Assembly: GCF_035222375.1 (NCBI RefSeq)
Contig: NC_085887.1
Location: 2,889,501-2,953,500, forward strand
From: Podospora pseudocomata
Lineage: Eukaryota; Ascomycota; Sordariomycetes; Sordariales; Podosporaceae
DNA length: 64,000 nt
Direction of reading: 5' to 3'
Shown here: positions 36,076-47,032 of the stretch, in pieces
Layout of the letters: the number at the start of each line of letters is the position of its first letter
Numbering within the stretch: the stretch's first letter is position 1
Position numbers and translations under genes: made by a program
The notes under the pieces: model-generated
What the model was told of the DNA's origin: nothing
Database searches by the model: none
Seen by the model: only the letters and a program-made list of their open reading frames with translations

Positions 36076-38040
36076 ACGACAACGAACACATCTTCCTTCG
36101 AGCGAATCGTCCTTTTTTCCTTGCCTTTATCAACAGTAGCGACATATACCCCACACTCAATCGATTTATACACACCATACACACGGCTCAATCAACATTT
36201 CTTTTGTCTCGGTCTTTTTCACAACGGGTTTTTGTAACAAAAAAATTGCATTCATCGGAGCTCAGCATCATAAAAAGTTTTGGGTCGCAACACACATGCC
36301 CAGGCTTGGAACACACCATCCAAGAACCGGGGTTTTGGCTTTCTGATTTAATTTCCTTTTGGGCGTACAACAACACTTGGGCTTTGGGTCGGCGGGGCTG
36401 GGCTTCACAACAACACCACACAATCACATCACACAACATGGGATTATGGGAGGAAGTCGTGTATTACAGAGAGAAAGCGAGGGAACAATATCTGTTTTAT
36501 TTTCTCCTTTTTTCTTCTGTGCTATCTACTATGGGATGGGGGAGGTACAACATCGCTTACCTTGCTTGCATCTGGAACGGGTTTTTGGGTTCGGGATGAG
36601 GAGGGATGGAATTGTTTTATGGGAAATCAGCTTTGGCGGGCGGCAGAGCTCAGACTGTGTTTTATCATATTGCTACAAAGGGAAACTATGGGGAGGGGGC
36701 CAGGCGTTTTTGATCTCAAGACCTAACAGCAGTGTCTTTGGAGAACATCATCCTTTTTTTTTTCTTTTTTTGGGCGGATGGAATCTCCCATCATTAGGTA
36801 GCGAAGCAGCAAATTTGTCTGCCTACACCAGTCAACAACAAAGTTGACGAGGTGAACTTGAATGGAAAAAGATTACCAAACCCACTACCAAGGTCCACTT
36901 CATATGCATAAAAAGTGTCGTCAACAATAAGAAAAATGTCTTAGAGGGAGCAATAGTCACGATCGTAAGTGTCGGTGTAGTCAGGAGGTGAATCAGGCTC
37001 TTTTTTTTTTAGGGGACTCCACCCAAGGTTGATGATCACTTGAAGTTTTGGAGGTATGGAATGCCAATGTGTGTATTAGGTAATTGAGCCGGTCTTGGAG
37101 GTTGATCATGTGTTGGCGATTTACAATGTCACTGGACCATTTTTTCGAGAGCAGGTTTTTTTAGAATGTAGAAGATTTTCTCCACTATCTAGTGAATGGA
37201 AGTGGTGATCATGCTGTCTGTGCCTTTTGTGGTTGTGACAGCTGGGTTTTGGCAGGGCAGCGGCGGAGTTGATGTGGTAGGCGGAGGCGGAGGCGGAGGC
37301 GGCACGGGAAACGTCCTCCGCATGCAGCCGGGCTGGTGGTGTTGTTGTCCAGCCATCGAGATGCAGCTTTTTGAGAATGATGGGCGTTGGAGGGGGGCAT
37401 CATCAATCATGTGGTCTTTTGGTTGGTGAGAGAGGGGCTAGGTATGCGGTTACCATTTTCCTCCAGGTTATGTAAATCGTTCAAATCATAAAAGATGTAC
37501 ATATGTTTCTACCAATTGCACCTACAGATTTATGCAAGTTGCAGCAACATGTGCAAAAAGTCGTGGACTGTGCTCGGCCACTCAACTTATTGAAGGTGGA
37601 AGAGACTTGACCCCCTATTTACAACTCATGCAGTGATTATGCATTTTTGGCCGTATATGCCGTTGGGTATGGGAAATATTTGAGCAATCGTCGATGGGCA
37701 ATTTTTATCGAATGTTTTATGGGCATGTTTTTGGCACGATCTTGTCCAAGTCCCCAAATTGGATGGACACCTCCTCTACAGTGGCAGTGCTTCTGGATGA
37801 TTTCTATGGATCGAGGTTGCAATCTATCCATCAGGGTATGGAGAAGAAACCGTTGAGATCGAGGAGGGTTTTGAGTGTGACTGCTTGATAGATCCACTTT
37901 CGATTGGCATGTCACTCATTCATCCTCATCGGTAGGTCCGGACATCTCCCGCCCGCCAGCCCGCAACCCCCATCGGACGATATGAGGTTGTGAAAAAACG
38001 GGAGTACCTGCAGTCATTATACATCATTCATTGAGAAGCA
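36076..38040. other. 3' flank of the ECL1-family gene and gene-poor DNA
   Basis: The first part probably carries the 3' untranslated region. No gene is visible beyond it. A GGCGGA hexamer array lies at 37281-37303 and several T runs occur around 36755-37160. Confidence 0.5.
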
Positions 38041-38262
38041 TTTTTTCCTCCTCGGGGCTTTCGGGGATCGGGTTTCTCTTCACGAGGGGTGATTTCATCA
38101 TTGTTCCATAGTTTGGTGTTTGTGAATAGATTTACACTGATTAGAGCACGTAGTTTTTCTCCCCTTCGGAGCTTTCGGGATCGGTTTTTTTTATCACGAG
38201 GGGTGATTTCATCATCGTATAATTTCTCCCCATAAGCATGGTGTTTGTGAATAGAGAGTCAC
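38041..38262 (+). repeat. imperfect direct repeat of about 110 bp, two units
   Basis: Unit 1 (about 38041-38138) and unit 2 (about 38153-38262) share in the same order CTTTCGGG(G)ATCGG, a T/C run, CACGAGGGGTGATTTCATCA and TGGTGTTTGTGAATAGA. The spacing between matching blocks is about 110-120 bp. No coding function is apparent. Confidence 0.85.
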
Positions 38263-41200
38263 ATTGGTTGAAAGAGACTGCGCTCTCCCTGTTGGGAAAT
38301 AGTTGGAAGTGGGGATTTGAAGCCTGATGACGACTGAATGGGCAGTTTCATGAACTTGGACGGAAGGGAGAGAAGGGACGGGATGCAAAGGAGATCACTC
38401 CTCTCCTCCACAATTTTCTCGTTTGAGAGAAGGTTCCGAAAGGGCGAAGAAAAATAAGTTACAGGTTTAGAGTCAAAATCCACTTTTTAACATCATAGGT
38501 TGGGAAGTTGTGTGTTTCAGGTTGCTTGCCTGTTGCGTTGCTAGGTGGGGGGTAAGAAAACTGCTTTCTTTTGCTGGCATGAAAGGTTGCAGGGAGAGAT
38601 GCTGTGCCGGGTGTTGGGACCTTGATGGACGGACCTTGGAACCTTGATGGGCAGAGGTTCCATTTGCTAGGTAAAAAGGGGTTGTGTCTGTGTGTTGTCT
38701 ACACGAGTAAGAAAGCTCTCTCCAAGTGTATTCTTCTCGGAAAAGCTGAGGCTCAAGCGAGCGGCGTAGGGAGCTCAGGGAGGAGGAGGCTCAATTCAAC
38801 AGCGGCAGCAAGAGAGAAAAAGCTTGGCCTGATCTTCAATGTTGCATATAGCCGCATATATCAGTCTGAAATGACCGGCATCAACCTCTCTTGCAGGCAG
38901 GGAGCAATTGGCAACCGAAGGGATGAAGGGATGAGATAGAAGAGTGTCAGTGACATCACATCAAAGTTCAATTAAAGTTTGTCTAGTCTCAATTGCGTGT
39001 TCGAGCTCAGGGCCGAGATGCAGACGTTGGCCAAAATCCCAAGAAAAAAGTCTTTAAACTCAGAGCTAACAGGAACCTCAGGAAGCACCGCCGCCATCGC
39101 CGCTCGCCGCCGCAATGGCAGGACGGAGCTGAGCTATTCGTAGCTTTCCCCGCAAAATTCACTTTTTTGTTACCGTCCTCAGACGCATAAGTTTTTCCCA
39201 TCTGGAGACAGAAACAGGGACCCTCCATGCTTGATCAGGGGAAAATGGGGGGGGTGTGAGCTTCGCAAACTGCCGATGTCCGGTGGATACGCCTATTTTT
39301 TGTGTCTGGCAATCCGAGCTGGCTGGAAGTCCCAAATCGTACGGTCGAGGTTCAACATCGTTCATTGTTATTTCCGATGCTATGGTACCACCCACATCTC
39401 ACCTGGCAGTTGGCGGCGACGGCGGAGAGAGCCGGTGAGCCCCGTTCCGTGTCTGTCTATACCGACGGGGTGTTGTAATAATGGTCCGGTTTGCGGTACC
39501 ACGAGAAAACTGAATTTTCTTTCTTTTTTGTCAATGATGATGAATGTCTTGGACGGGGCAAGAGGTGATTGGTAGGGGAAGAAATCCCGGGCTTCCCAGT
39601 GGGCAAAGTTTGCATTCCTGTCTTTGTTCCAGAAGTCGCGCCATTTTTACTGTTGAGCTCCCTTACTTAAAAATGACGATAGTATTGAGACACTGCCTCT
39701 TCTTGCTTTGTGTGGAAAGTTCTCGTGCACAGTAAAAAAGATGATCCCGCTCCCGATCGCGGATGTGTACTGTCTACCCCTAGTGTATCCGAGTTGCTGG
39801 GTTCCAGACTCCTTTTTTTTTCTTTTGAACGGCTCATCATAGAGTAGGAGTTGTGGAGCGGCATCGGCAGTGCAGTGCATTTTTTTTATTATGATTTCAG
39901 CCATATCAAGGTTACCTTAGGTAATATCCACCTCAGTTTACAAAATGCACCCCTCTTGATCGAGATGGCCGGCCGGTGTTGCGAGAATGAAGCGAGGCAT
40001 GAGGTAGAGCAGAGTGAGACATTGAAACATTGAAACAATGCCACCACTTCACCGACCGGATGAGCCGCGGCTGGGCAAGGCGTCGAGGCGTCTAAAACCT
40101 GTCAGGACGAGTAACGGTCACTGTAACCATGGATAGGAAGATCAAGGCGAAACTGCGTGGTATAATGCCGTGATATCTGTGATCATATCAGCGGGAGATA
40201 TCATCACCGGCTTCGATCGCGATTTGCTCAACCGACTTTTGCCTTGTATATTCCGGCTTGGCTAAACGTCTTGCTGGCTTCGGGTAGCCAGAGTTCGGTA
40301 ATACAGCAGCGCCTCGCTGTGAACACCTGATAACAACCATGGTGTATCGGTGATACTACTTTGCAACCGTGTGCGCATCAAATGCCAAAGAGGTGGCGGA
40401 TGTTGCCGCCCAACCTCACGGAACGGGTTGACAAGAGACGGGAGAGCAAGAGATAGCAACTGGCGGGCAGGCAGGAGGTTCTCTCTCTGTGCTCATCGAC
40501 AAAGGCAATGATGTCAAAGCTGTCAGCCATGGTTGTGTCCAGGAGAACCCAGAATAGGCAAGTGTCATCTGCTCGGTTAGACAGCTTGGCCACAGGGAGG
40601 AAGGGGGCGTAGATGGAGAGCTTGAGGAAGAGCCCTTTGTGAAGGGATTCCCGGGCGTATTTTCCCGCACAAAGGTTTCTCTGCCGGTGATTGCTTTTGG
40701 CCCTTCCCAAGGCGTAGACCCTCGGGTCCGTCTCCCTGAAAGAGACACCAGCCATGCCATTGTTTGCAAACTTCCGAGATTGGAGGACGACCACTGGAAG
40801 TTTCCAGGGAACAACGCACACCTTTGCAATTCCCTACGCAGTACCTTATGCATTGCTGTGTTGCTGCCAAGAAAATACCAGCAGGTTCCGTGATATTTTC
40901 TTTGTTGACGACAGTGCTCTGATTGCTCCTCAGGGGGTAGGAGTTGACTCACTGACGGGGTTGAAAAATCACAAAAAAATCTGCTGTCACGGGCTTCACA
41001 AAGATGGAGTCGGCCGAGTCCCTTGCTTGTGGAGGGGGAGGGGTGTGATCAGGAAGAAGCTGGAGCCAGATCGGATCCGCAAAGTGTCAATTTCATGCCA
41101 GGGTTGAATTGGAATTGTGGAAAAAGTCCACTTTGTCCACTCAGCAACCCACTTTGCACGTCAGAGCACTGCTGGACCCCACTGATGGCATCATTGGGTC

Positions 41201-44200
41201 ATCAAACAGCTGTTGGCAAGCAATTCTGCGTACCTACTGTAGGTAGTATGCAGCCAATTGGCCTGGCTGGCGGCTTAATAGCGCTGATGTTACAAAGAAA
41301 AAAAGGTTTTCGTTTCAGAACAGGCGAGGTTTTCCTGTGGTTGAATTCATCTATTTCGGAGCGAATCACTGCCCGTAACTTCGTCGGTCCGTCGGTGAGC
41401 AGGGTAGCGGCTGACATAAGGCTCGCTAGACCAGGATCGGGGGGGTCTTCCCGCTGGGCAGCCTCTCGGATAATTTGTTCGCGCCCAAGCTTTCGTGATT
41501 GATCTCCCGGCCGGACCAGATCAGATTCAGCCCAGTTTGATGTTAGCGCTGTGCATCTCAACACCAAACACACCAAACACTAACACCTTTAGGCCCTTCG
41601 ATTGGTGTGCCCAAGATACCAGCTGTTTGTGTTACGCAGTTCTTCGGCAGTCCATCGCTCGATCCACGCACGCCCTGGTTTGCATGGCCTGGCATTGCTG
41701 GCTTGAGACAGAGCCTCTCGATCATCGTCAGTCGGCCACGCCGTTGATCAAAGAGAAAAATTTTCTCGTCCGTCATGTTTCGTCACGCCTCTCGCCTGCC
41801 CGTGCTAGCCTTGCTCCCCAGCGGCACAGAGCCCATCATTCAGGCCGCCATTCTCCTGTTCCTGGCCCTGGCCGTCCACGCCGTCCACGGGTCGCTTCCT
41901 ATTCCTCCATCGGCATCGGACGTGGATCCCCAGATCTCCCCTCAGGCATCACTGGGCGCCCGGCTTCACCCCAATGAGAGAGAGCTTCCGCCTGGCGTGC
42001 CCTGAGCTGATGGAGCTTCTGAGCTGTTTGCTCTCGTGCGGGACTCCACTCGAGAGCTTCTTGGAGTCAGAGGGCATTGGCCAGGCAAGAACCCAAGCTC
42101 TGGTTCATGCTGGCCAACGTGTCAGCGTCTCTGCCGTCCAGCCAAGATGCAGCGAAGTCCAAGGAATCCACACCAGTCATGTCCGGCTCCGTTGCTCTCG
42201 TTGGTCTGCCGTCCCGGCCACGGTTGGTCGCGGGCGGGAGTTGGGACTGGGTCCCCACCTTTTTGGTCCAACCTCCGTCCCCGTGGCTGGCGGAATAGGA
42301 CCTACAGGCCACGGCGCTTTGCCTCCGGCCCTGGCGGCTTACGCTTGCTTCAGATACCGAGTTATTACCCACATTGGCGAATGAAGGACCAACGGGCTGC
42401 CAGCCAGGTGTACGGAGCCGAGTAATTGGCTGGCACGGTAAATTGATGCTTCCCGTGGGACAATGAGTCGTGCGAGTTTCTCTTTGCACACTTCACTCCG
42501 AACGATTCGTCCGCATCGGGTACCCGGTCATATCCACGAACTCCAACACATGAGGCGGATGCCTTCACTTCGGCACATCTCCCTCTACCGCCGTTCAGCA
42601 TCCGGACGCGGGTACGGCAGGGCAGAAGTGGAGCTCTCGTCTCACTCTCCTCGTGCCTTGTGCCACACGATCTAAGACTTCGCCAATGACGGGTCCCGTA
42701 ACTGAGTCGATCTTGTGTCCGAGTCTCTGATTGTGTCTTGGTCTGGAAAGGGGAGAAGCCTGCCACTCGGTCTGCTTCGTGCTCTCAGCCCCGAGGCAAG
42801 AAGGTGCTGGGGGCTGACAAAGATGCAAAAAAAAAAAAAAAAAAAAAAGGATATGCAGTTTCGGGGCGTTGGACAAAGCATTGAGTCCGAGGCGGGGATT
42901 GGGTACAAGGACGAGGTCACAATAACATAGGTACGTACGCTACGGTGCTTGTTGTTGTTGTTGCTGCTTCCCTTGTCACCCGTGTCCTCCATTGAGGATG
43001 AAACAACCACCTTGTTTACTATTGTCCAATACTATCCCTGACTTTTCTCTTATTTTGCTCCATCACCAACTCCTATTCGGCCGACACGGAAGGGAAGGGA
43101 AAGAGCTTAGTGGCTCAGTTCTACCGGAGGGGCATGACATACGTGGACATGCATTCCTCGACTCACGATGAGAGTTTTGGTACTCTGAAGGGGTTGGCCC
43201 TGCCTGAGGACTGGGTTTAAGGCGAGCAGGAATGTTGAACCCTTAATCTCAGCTTTGTCTCAAGTGACGACTAAGGAAAGCAGGGAACATGCCTTTCCCA
43301 GCAGCTTAGGCAAGCGAGACAACTCAACGGGCGTGCCTGTGTACCTGACTCTTTTTTTCTTTCTCTTTGCTGGCTCAAACGACATACCCATACTGCCGAC
43401 GTGTGCAGCAAGTATGTCTTTGTTTTCGTACATGTCGCCTCGCACAGAGGGGGAGTGAGGCAGTGTACACTTCAGAGAGTGCGAATTCTCTGTGCACTTT
43501 GGGTGGATGGTGATCCATTCATGGCGCTTGCTTGCCCGCTTGCTGGTTCCTTCTGGCCTGATTTTTCTGACTGGTTCTGTTACCTGTCCTTCTTCCCGCT
43601 GCCTGGGCACCGGCATTCCCAGAAGCAGGACATATGTTTCGTTTTGTGGTTGGTTGTGGGCTATGTGTGGACCAGTGTCCGGTGGTACAGTACCGTAAGC
43701 TCAACTGCCGCAATCCCCGCCGTTGTTGTGTTTCGGACGAGAAGGAGAATAAAAAATTGGGAAGGCAATTTAACAGCTTCATGCTTGCTTTGAGGGGGTT
43801 GTTTCTAGTTGGGGGCATACAAGAGGGCGGAGAGAGCGCCGGACCCGAACCGGCAAGTTCCGACTGGATGAACCAAAACGTTCTTTTTTCTCTGTGTAGC
43901 AATTGGACAGAATGGAGATAGGGAACACAAAGGTTTTCAAGTTGGCTTTACCCGGTTGTTACTCAGCGTATAGGATGGGGGGGGCTGTGGTGAGAAGACA
44001 AGTGCGAGGCTTACCAGCCAAACACAGACACAGAGACAGCGGGTAAGAGGGGCAAAGCAAGGCAGAAGTGAACTGAAGCGGATGAATGTTTCCGACAAGG
44101 AGATTATTTGCTTACTGGTGGACATTGTTGAGCTGGAATGTGTGTTGATGCAAATAATGCACGAAAGGGGTTTGTTTGGAAAAGTGGATATTTTTCGAGG

Positions 44201-44740
44201 GGGGAGTGAGTTTGTTTGGCATTGGTTTGTTGTTCACTTTCACCCCCCCTTTCTTGACCCACTAGCTGGCCGGTTACAGAGACTCCCCTCTTCATGCTCA
44301 AAGAGCACAGCGCAGAGAGGTCTGTTACTATTGTCTTTGAACGAAGCGGGAGTTTCGAGCACCTTCCGTTGGTTTCGCCTCTGTGGAGACTGGTTGTTGC
44401 ACAAACAGGAGTGTCAACAAAGACAGGCTTGCAGAGAGAGAGGCAAGGGAGTAAAAGTGAAAACTCTGTCGTTTTGTCTCTTGCTATTGGGTTTGGTGGG
44501 TTCATTGGGAGGGGGCTTAGTTACGCACTTTTAAACGCTCTCGGACTGATGATGATGTGATGAGTGCAGGTAACAAGTCAAAGAGTGACAACAACACAGA
44601 AGGGCTGGGCTGCTTAGTTGCGACCGGTCGGTCAATGACTTGCAGTTTGACTTTCTGGCAGCTTGTCAGTGGATAGATGAGTTTCTGGCAGTTGGTTATT
44701 GGTTGTTGGGCATCTCGGCAAGGTAGAGCATGTCTGTTGT
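38263..44740. other. gene-poor interval, right part
   Basis: No gene can be supported. Several overlapping frames occur around 40378-40950 (minus) and 41495-42480 (both strands). The latter sit in a GC-richer patch, and one of them at 41775 starts with a hydrophobic N-terminus. None has a recognisable domain or a frame that continues through plausible splice sites. An A22 run lies at 42827-42848. Confidence 0.45.
42827..42848 (+). repeat. poly-A tract (A22)
   Basis: An uninterrupted run of about 22 A follows GATGC. No transposon remnant is visible next to it. Confidence 0.85.
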
Positions 44741-44866
44741 CTTCTCGGGCCGCTAGGGAGGGAGGATGGATACAGTACACGCTGGTCTGATGATGTGTGA
44801 GCTGTGCTCTTCGGGCCGCTAGAGGGAAGGGATTTAGATGGATGCGGTGCACGCTGTTCAGGAGGA
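44741..44866 (+). repeat. direct repeat of about 55-60 bp, two units
   Basis: Both units read TCTTC(T)CGGGCCGCTAG, then a purine-rich block with GATGGAT(A/G)C, then (A/G)GT(A/G)CACGCTG. They start near 44741 and 44808. Similarity is clear but imperfect, and no coding role is apparent. Confidence 0.8.
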
Positions 44867-45984
44867 GGGTGGGGTTTGTGTGCCGTGGTGCCGAGCACAG
44901 GTTTGAGGGTCTGGGAGACCCTGGGTGTAAGGAAAGCTTGCAGAGGTTAGACATTGGCTTAGTCCCAGGCAGAGATACAACCGAGTTGCAGCAGTGTCAG
45001 GTTTTGGTCTCTGAAGTACCTCCTATACTGTGATGCCGGCGTTTTTTTCGTGGCAACAAACACCCCAAATATGAGAAGTGGCCTTTAGTGAGCACTGTGA
45101 ATCTCAGTATTGTTTGTTCTGGGCTTACGTCTTTGAGTTGTGCTGAACTTGGTTGGTATTGGGTAGGTAGCCTTTTCGCCCTGAAATGGGACCCAAGAAG
45201 ACGGTTTGGATTGGGCAGAAATTGAGGGGAGAGGGGTTCAGGCGTGCCACGTTGCTGAGGGTCTGTCCCAGAGACTCTGAAAATTTGCAGTGCTAGTAGG
45301 TGCTATTGGACAATTGAGTGAAGAATTGGACAAATGGAGAAGGGAAGGGGTGGATGGGTGGTGATGCAGGTTTGGTTGGTTGTTGGTGTTGAGGTTCTTC
45401 TGTTGAGAAGACTCAACTAGGTAAGAAGAGGCAGATATGGATGGAGGGGTGGTTGAAGCATGTCAGTCAGGGTAAGGTAGGTTGGCTGTTTCTAACTGAC
45501 ATGAGCATGCTTGGAGTGTGGCTACTTGGCTGGGTTAGTCTCGAAGAGGTGGTCGTTTGGCAGCTGTTGTAGGGTTCATGACCAGGGCCGATGGAAAGCG
45601 AAGGTGGATGGCAACTCATGATAAGAGACTCGTAGCAGGATGCATCGTGGATGTTCCACAGGGGTTCTTAATATTGCGTTGTTTTAGGTATGGGTATGGC
45701 TTTTCAGAGGTACAGGTAAGGCTCTTTTAGGTACTCATAGCTGTGGTTCTTCGAAATGCAAAATGTATTATGTTTGTTCATGACCTAAAGCTGTGACATA
45801 TTCCGGTAGTTGTTATCCGAAGTAAAAGAGAAATGTAGATAGCTAGTTTGTTATTTCATTATCTAGTGGATTAAGGGGTTGATTGTTTCTTAGGTACCGT
45901 CACCCTCCCCATAGAATAATTGACACAGGAAGTAAGTTGACGCCATAATATACTGTGAACTATAGCTTAAAAGTAAATCAATAG
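44867..45984. other. gene-poor DNA before the AT-rich repeats
   Basis: G/T-rich on the plus strand with no credible reading frame. Towards 45650-45985 the composition drifts to AT-rich as the minisatellite is approached. Confidence 0.45.
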
Positions 45985-46110
45985 ATCTTTAAACTATCTT
46001 TAAAGGCCTATGAACTATCCTTAAATCCCATAAATTGTTTTTAAAGGTCTATAGACTATTTTTAAACGCCTATGGACTATCCTTCAAAGCAATTAACCTG
46101 CTTTAGTGTC
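45985..46110 (+). repeat. 21 bp AT-rich minisatellite, right locus
   Basis: About five diverged 21 bp units of the form ACTATCTTTAAAGGCCTATG follow each other, including AACTATCCTTAAATCCCATA and ACTATTTTTAAACGCCTATG. They match the array at 19003-19260 in period, core sequence and plus-strand orientation. Confidence 0.85.
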
Positions 46111-46170
46111 TTAATTATTTTGTGGTAAGGGTGACCCCCTAAGTGCAACTTGCTCTTGATATCTATAACT

Positions 46171-46844
46171 TCAAACACAGACGTCTACGTCCTGTAAAAA
46201 AGTCAGATCCGTGTTTAATGAGGTTTCAGACTTACTTCGAGAGGCTTACTTATATCAAAATTCCTAAATAACAATGGGAGTATGTGGGCGCACTCTAAAT
46301 AGTCACGAATTCGAAAACGCTGGTCTGCAGGTAGCTTGGTGTAGAAGTGGTTGTTATCTACCGCCCTGGTAACGACACAACCATCCCGTATCATGCATTT
46401 CTCTCTGAGGACTGATTGTTGATTTCGAGATGACGGGTCGATATTGATCATGGCTGTGTCGATGTCGTCTTCGAATTCTTCTGCTAGCCCTGGAGAGATA
46501 GTTAGGCTTTGAAGCCCAACGTTTCGAGCAGGTTTCAGAAGGGCGTCGACTAAGAAATTTCTCAGCTGCCTGAGTTTTCGTGCATTGGCAGAATTCTCCT
46601 CAATCTCCCGTATTAGCGTGATTCGCCCGGCAACCGGCAAGTGTGTGATGAATGCCTCAAGGACACGTTTGGTATCATCCTGTCGTGAAATTTGCACATA
46701 TCTGCTGAGTGCCTGATTACACCTGTCGTACAGCCCCAATGCCTTCACCAGGTCCTCAAACGCCGCTGATAAATATGTGCTGAATGCTGTTGAGACAATT
46801 GTCTCTTCGTCGACGTTTGGGTGCTGGGGGATGGCGCGCTCCAT
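46171..46844 (-). CDS. HNH-nuclease-family protein, C-terminally truncated
   Basis: The frame starts at ATG 46844-46842 and is open to 46215. A likely 44 bp intron (46235-46192; GTAAGT donor, TTTTTTACAG acceptor) instead leads to TGA at 46171-46173; both versions give 209 residues. Residues 1-150 form the variable helical N-terminus (AAFEDLVKALGLYDR, then LSRYVQISRQDDTKRVLEAF). From about 153 the sequence REKCMIRDGCVVTRA followed by LECAHILPLLFRNFD is the first half of the fungal HNH domain (PF13391 type), with the Cys/His-containing ECAHI motif. The second half, with the later Asn/His, is absent, because the homologous region ends at AT-rich repeats. It is probably inactive as a nuclease. 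A broken second copy lies in opposite orientation at 17.3-18.4 kb. Such fungal HNH proteins occur in large variable families; their role is unknown. Confidence 0.6.
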
Positions 46845-47030
46845 TTTAAAACTAAATAAAAATCGAGTAACAAAACCGGTAATAGATGCTCACAAAAAAA
46901 CTAAATAGTGAATACCTAGGACACGGATTACTGTAAAAACATTTGCCGGGGGAAGAAAAAAAGTTCTAAACAGATGGGTCACACCCTAGAGGGCTTGAGC
47001 TTGATTAACTGAGAGGCAGTGGCTTGAAGT
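46845..47030 (-). promoter_or_regulatory. 5' flank of the HNH-family gene, duplicated at 17275-17444
   Basis: Read on the minus strand this flank shares ordered blocks with the flank of the left copy: CATCTG, a T-rich tract ending in ACAG, ATCCG, CCTAGGT and GAGCATCT followed by TTACCGG. It is more AT-rich than the left version, and several differences are C-to-T or G-to-A. The match ends near 47010-47030, where STAND coding similarity begins. Confidence 0.6.
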
Positions 47031-47032
47031 AG

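Noticed and set aside
40378-40952. Minus-strand frames of 147 and 178 codons in overlapping phases
   Set aside because: No family recognised and no splice-consistent continuation; cannot choose one frame over the other.
41775-42005. Small frame with hydrophobic N-terminus that might be a secreted peptide
   Set aside because: No conserved motif; it overlaps several other open frames in a locally GC-rich patch. Transcript data would be needed.
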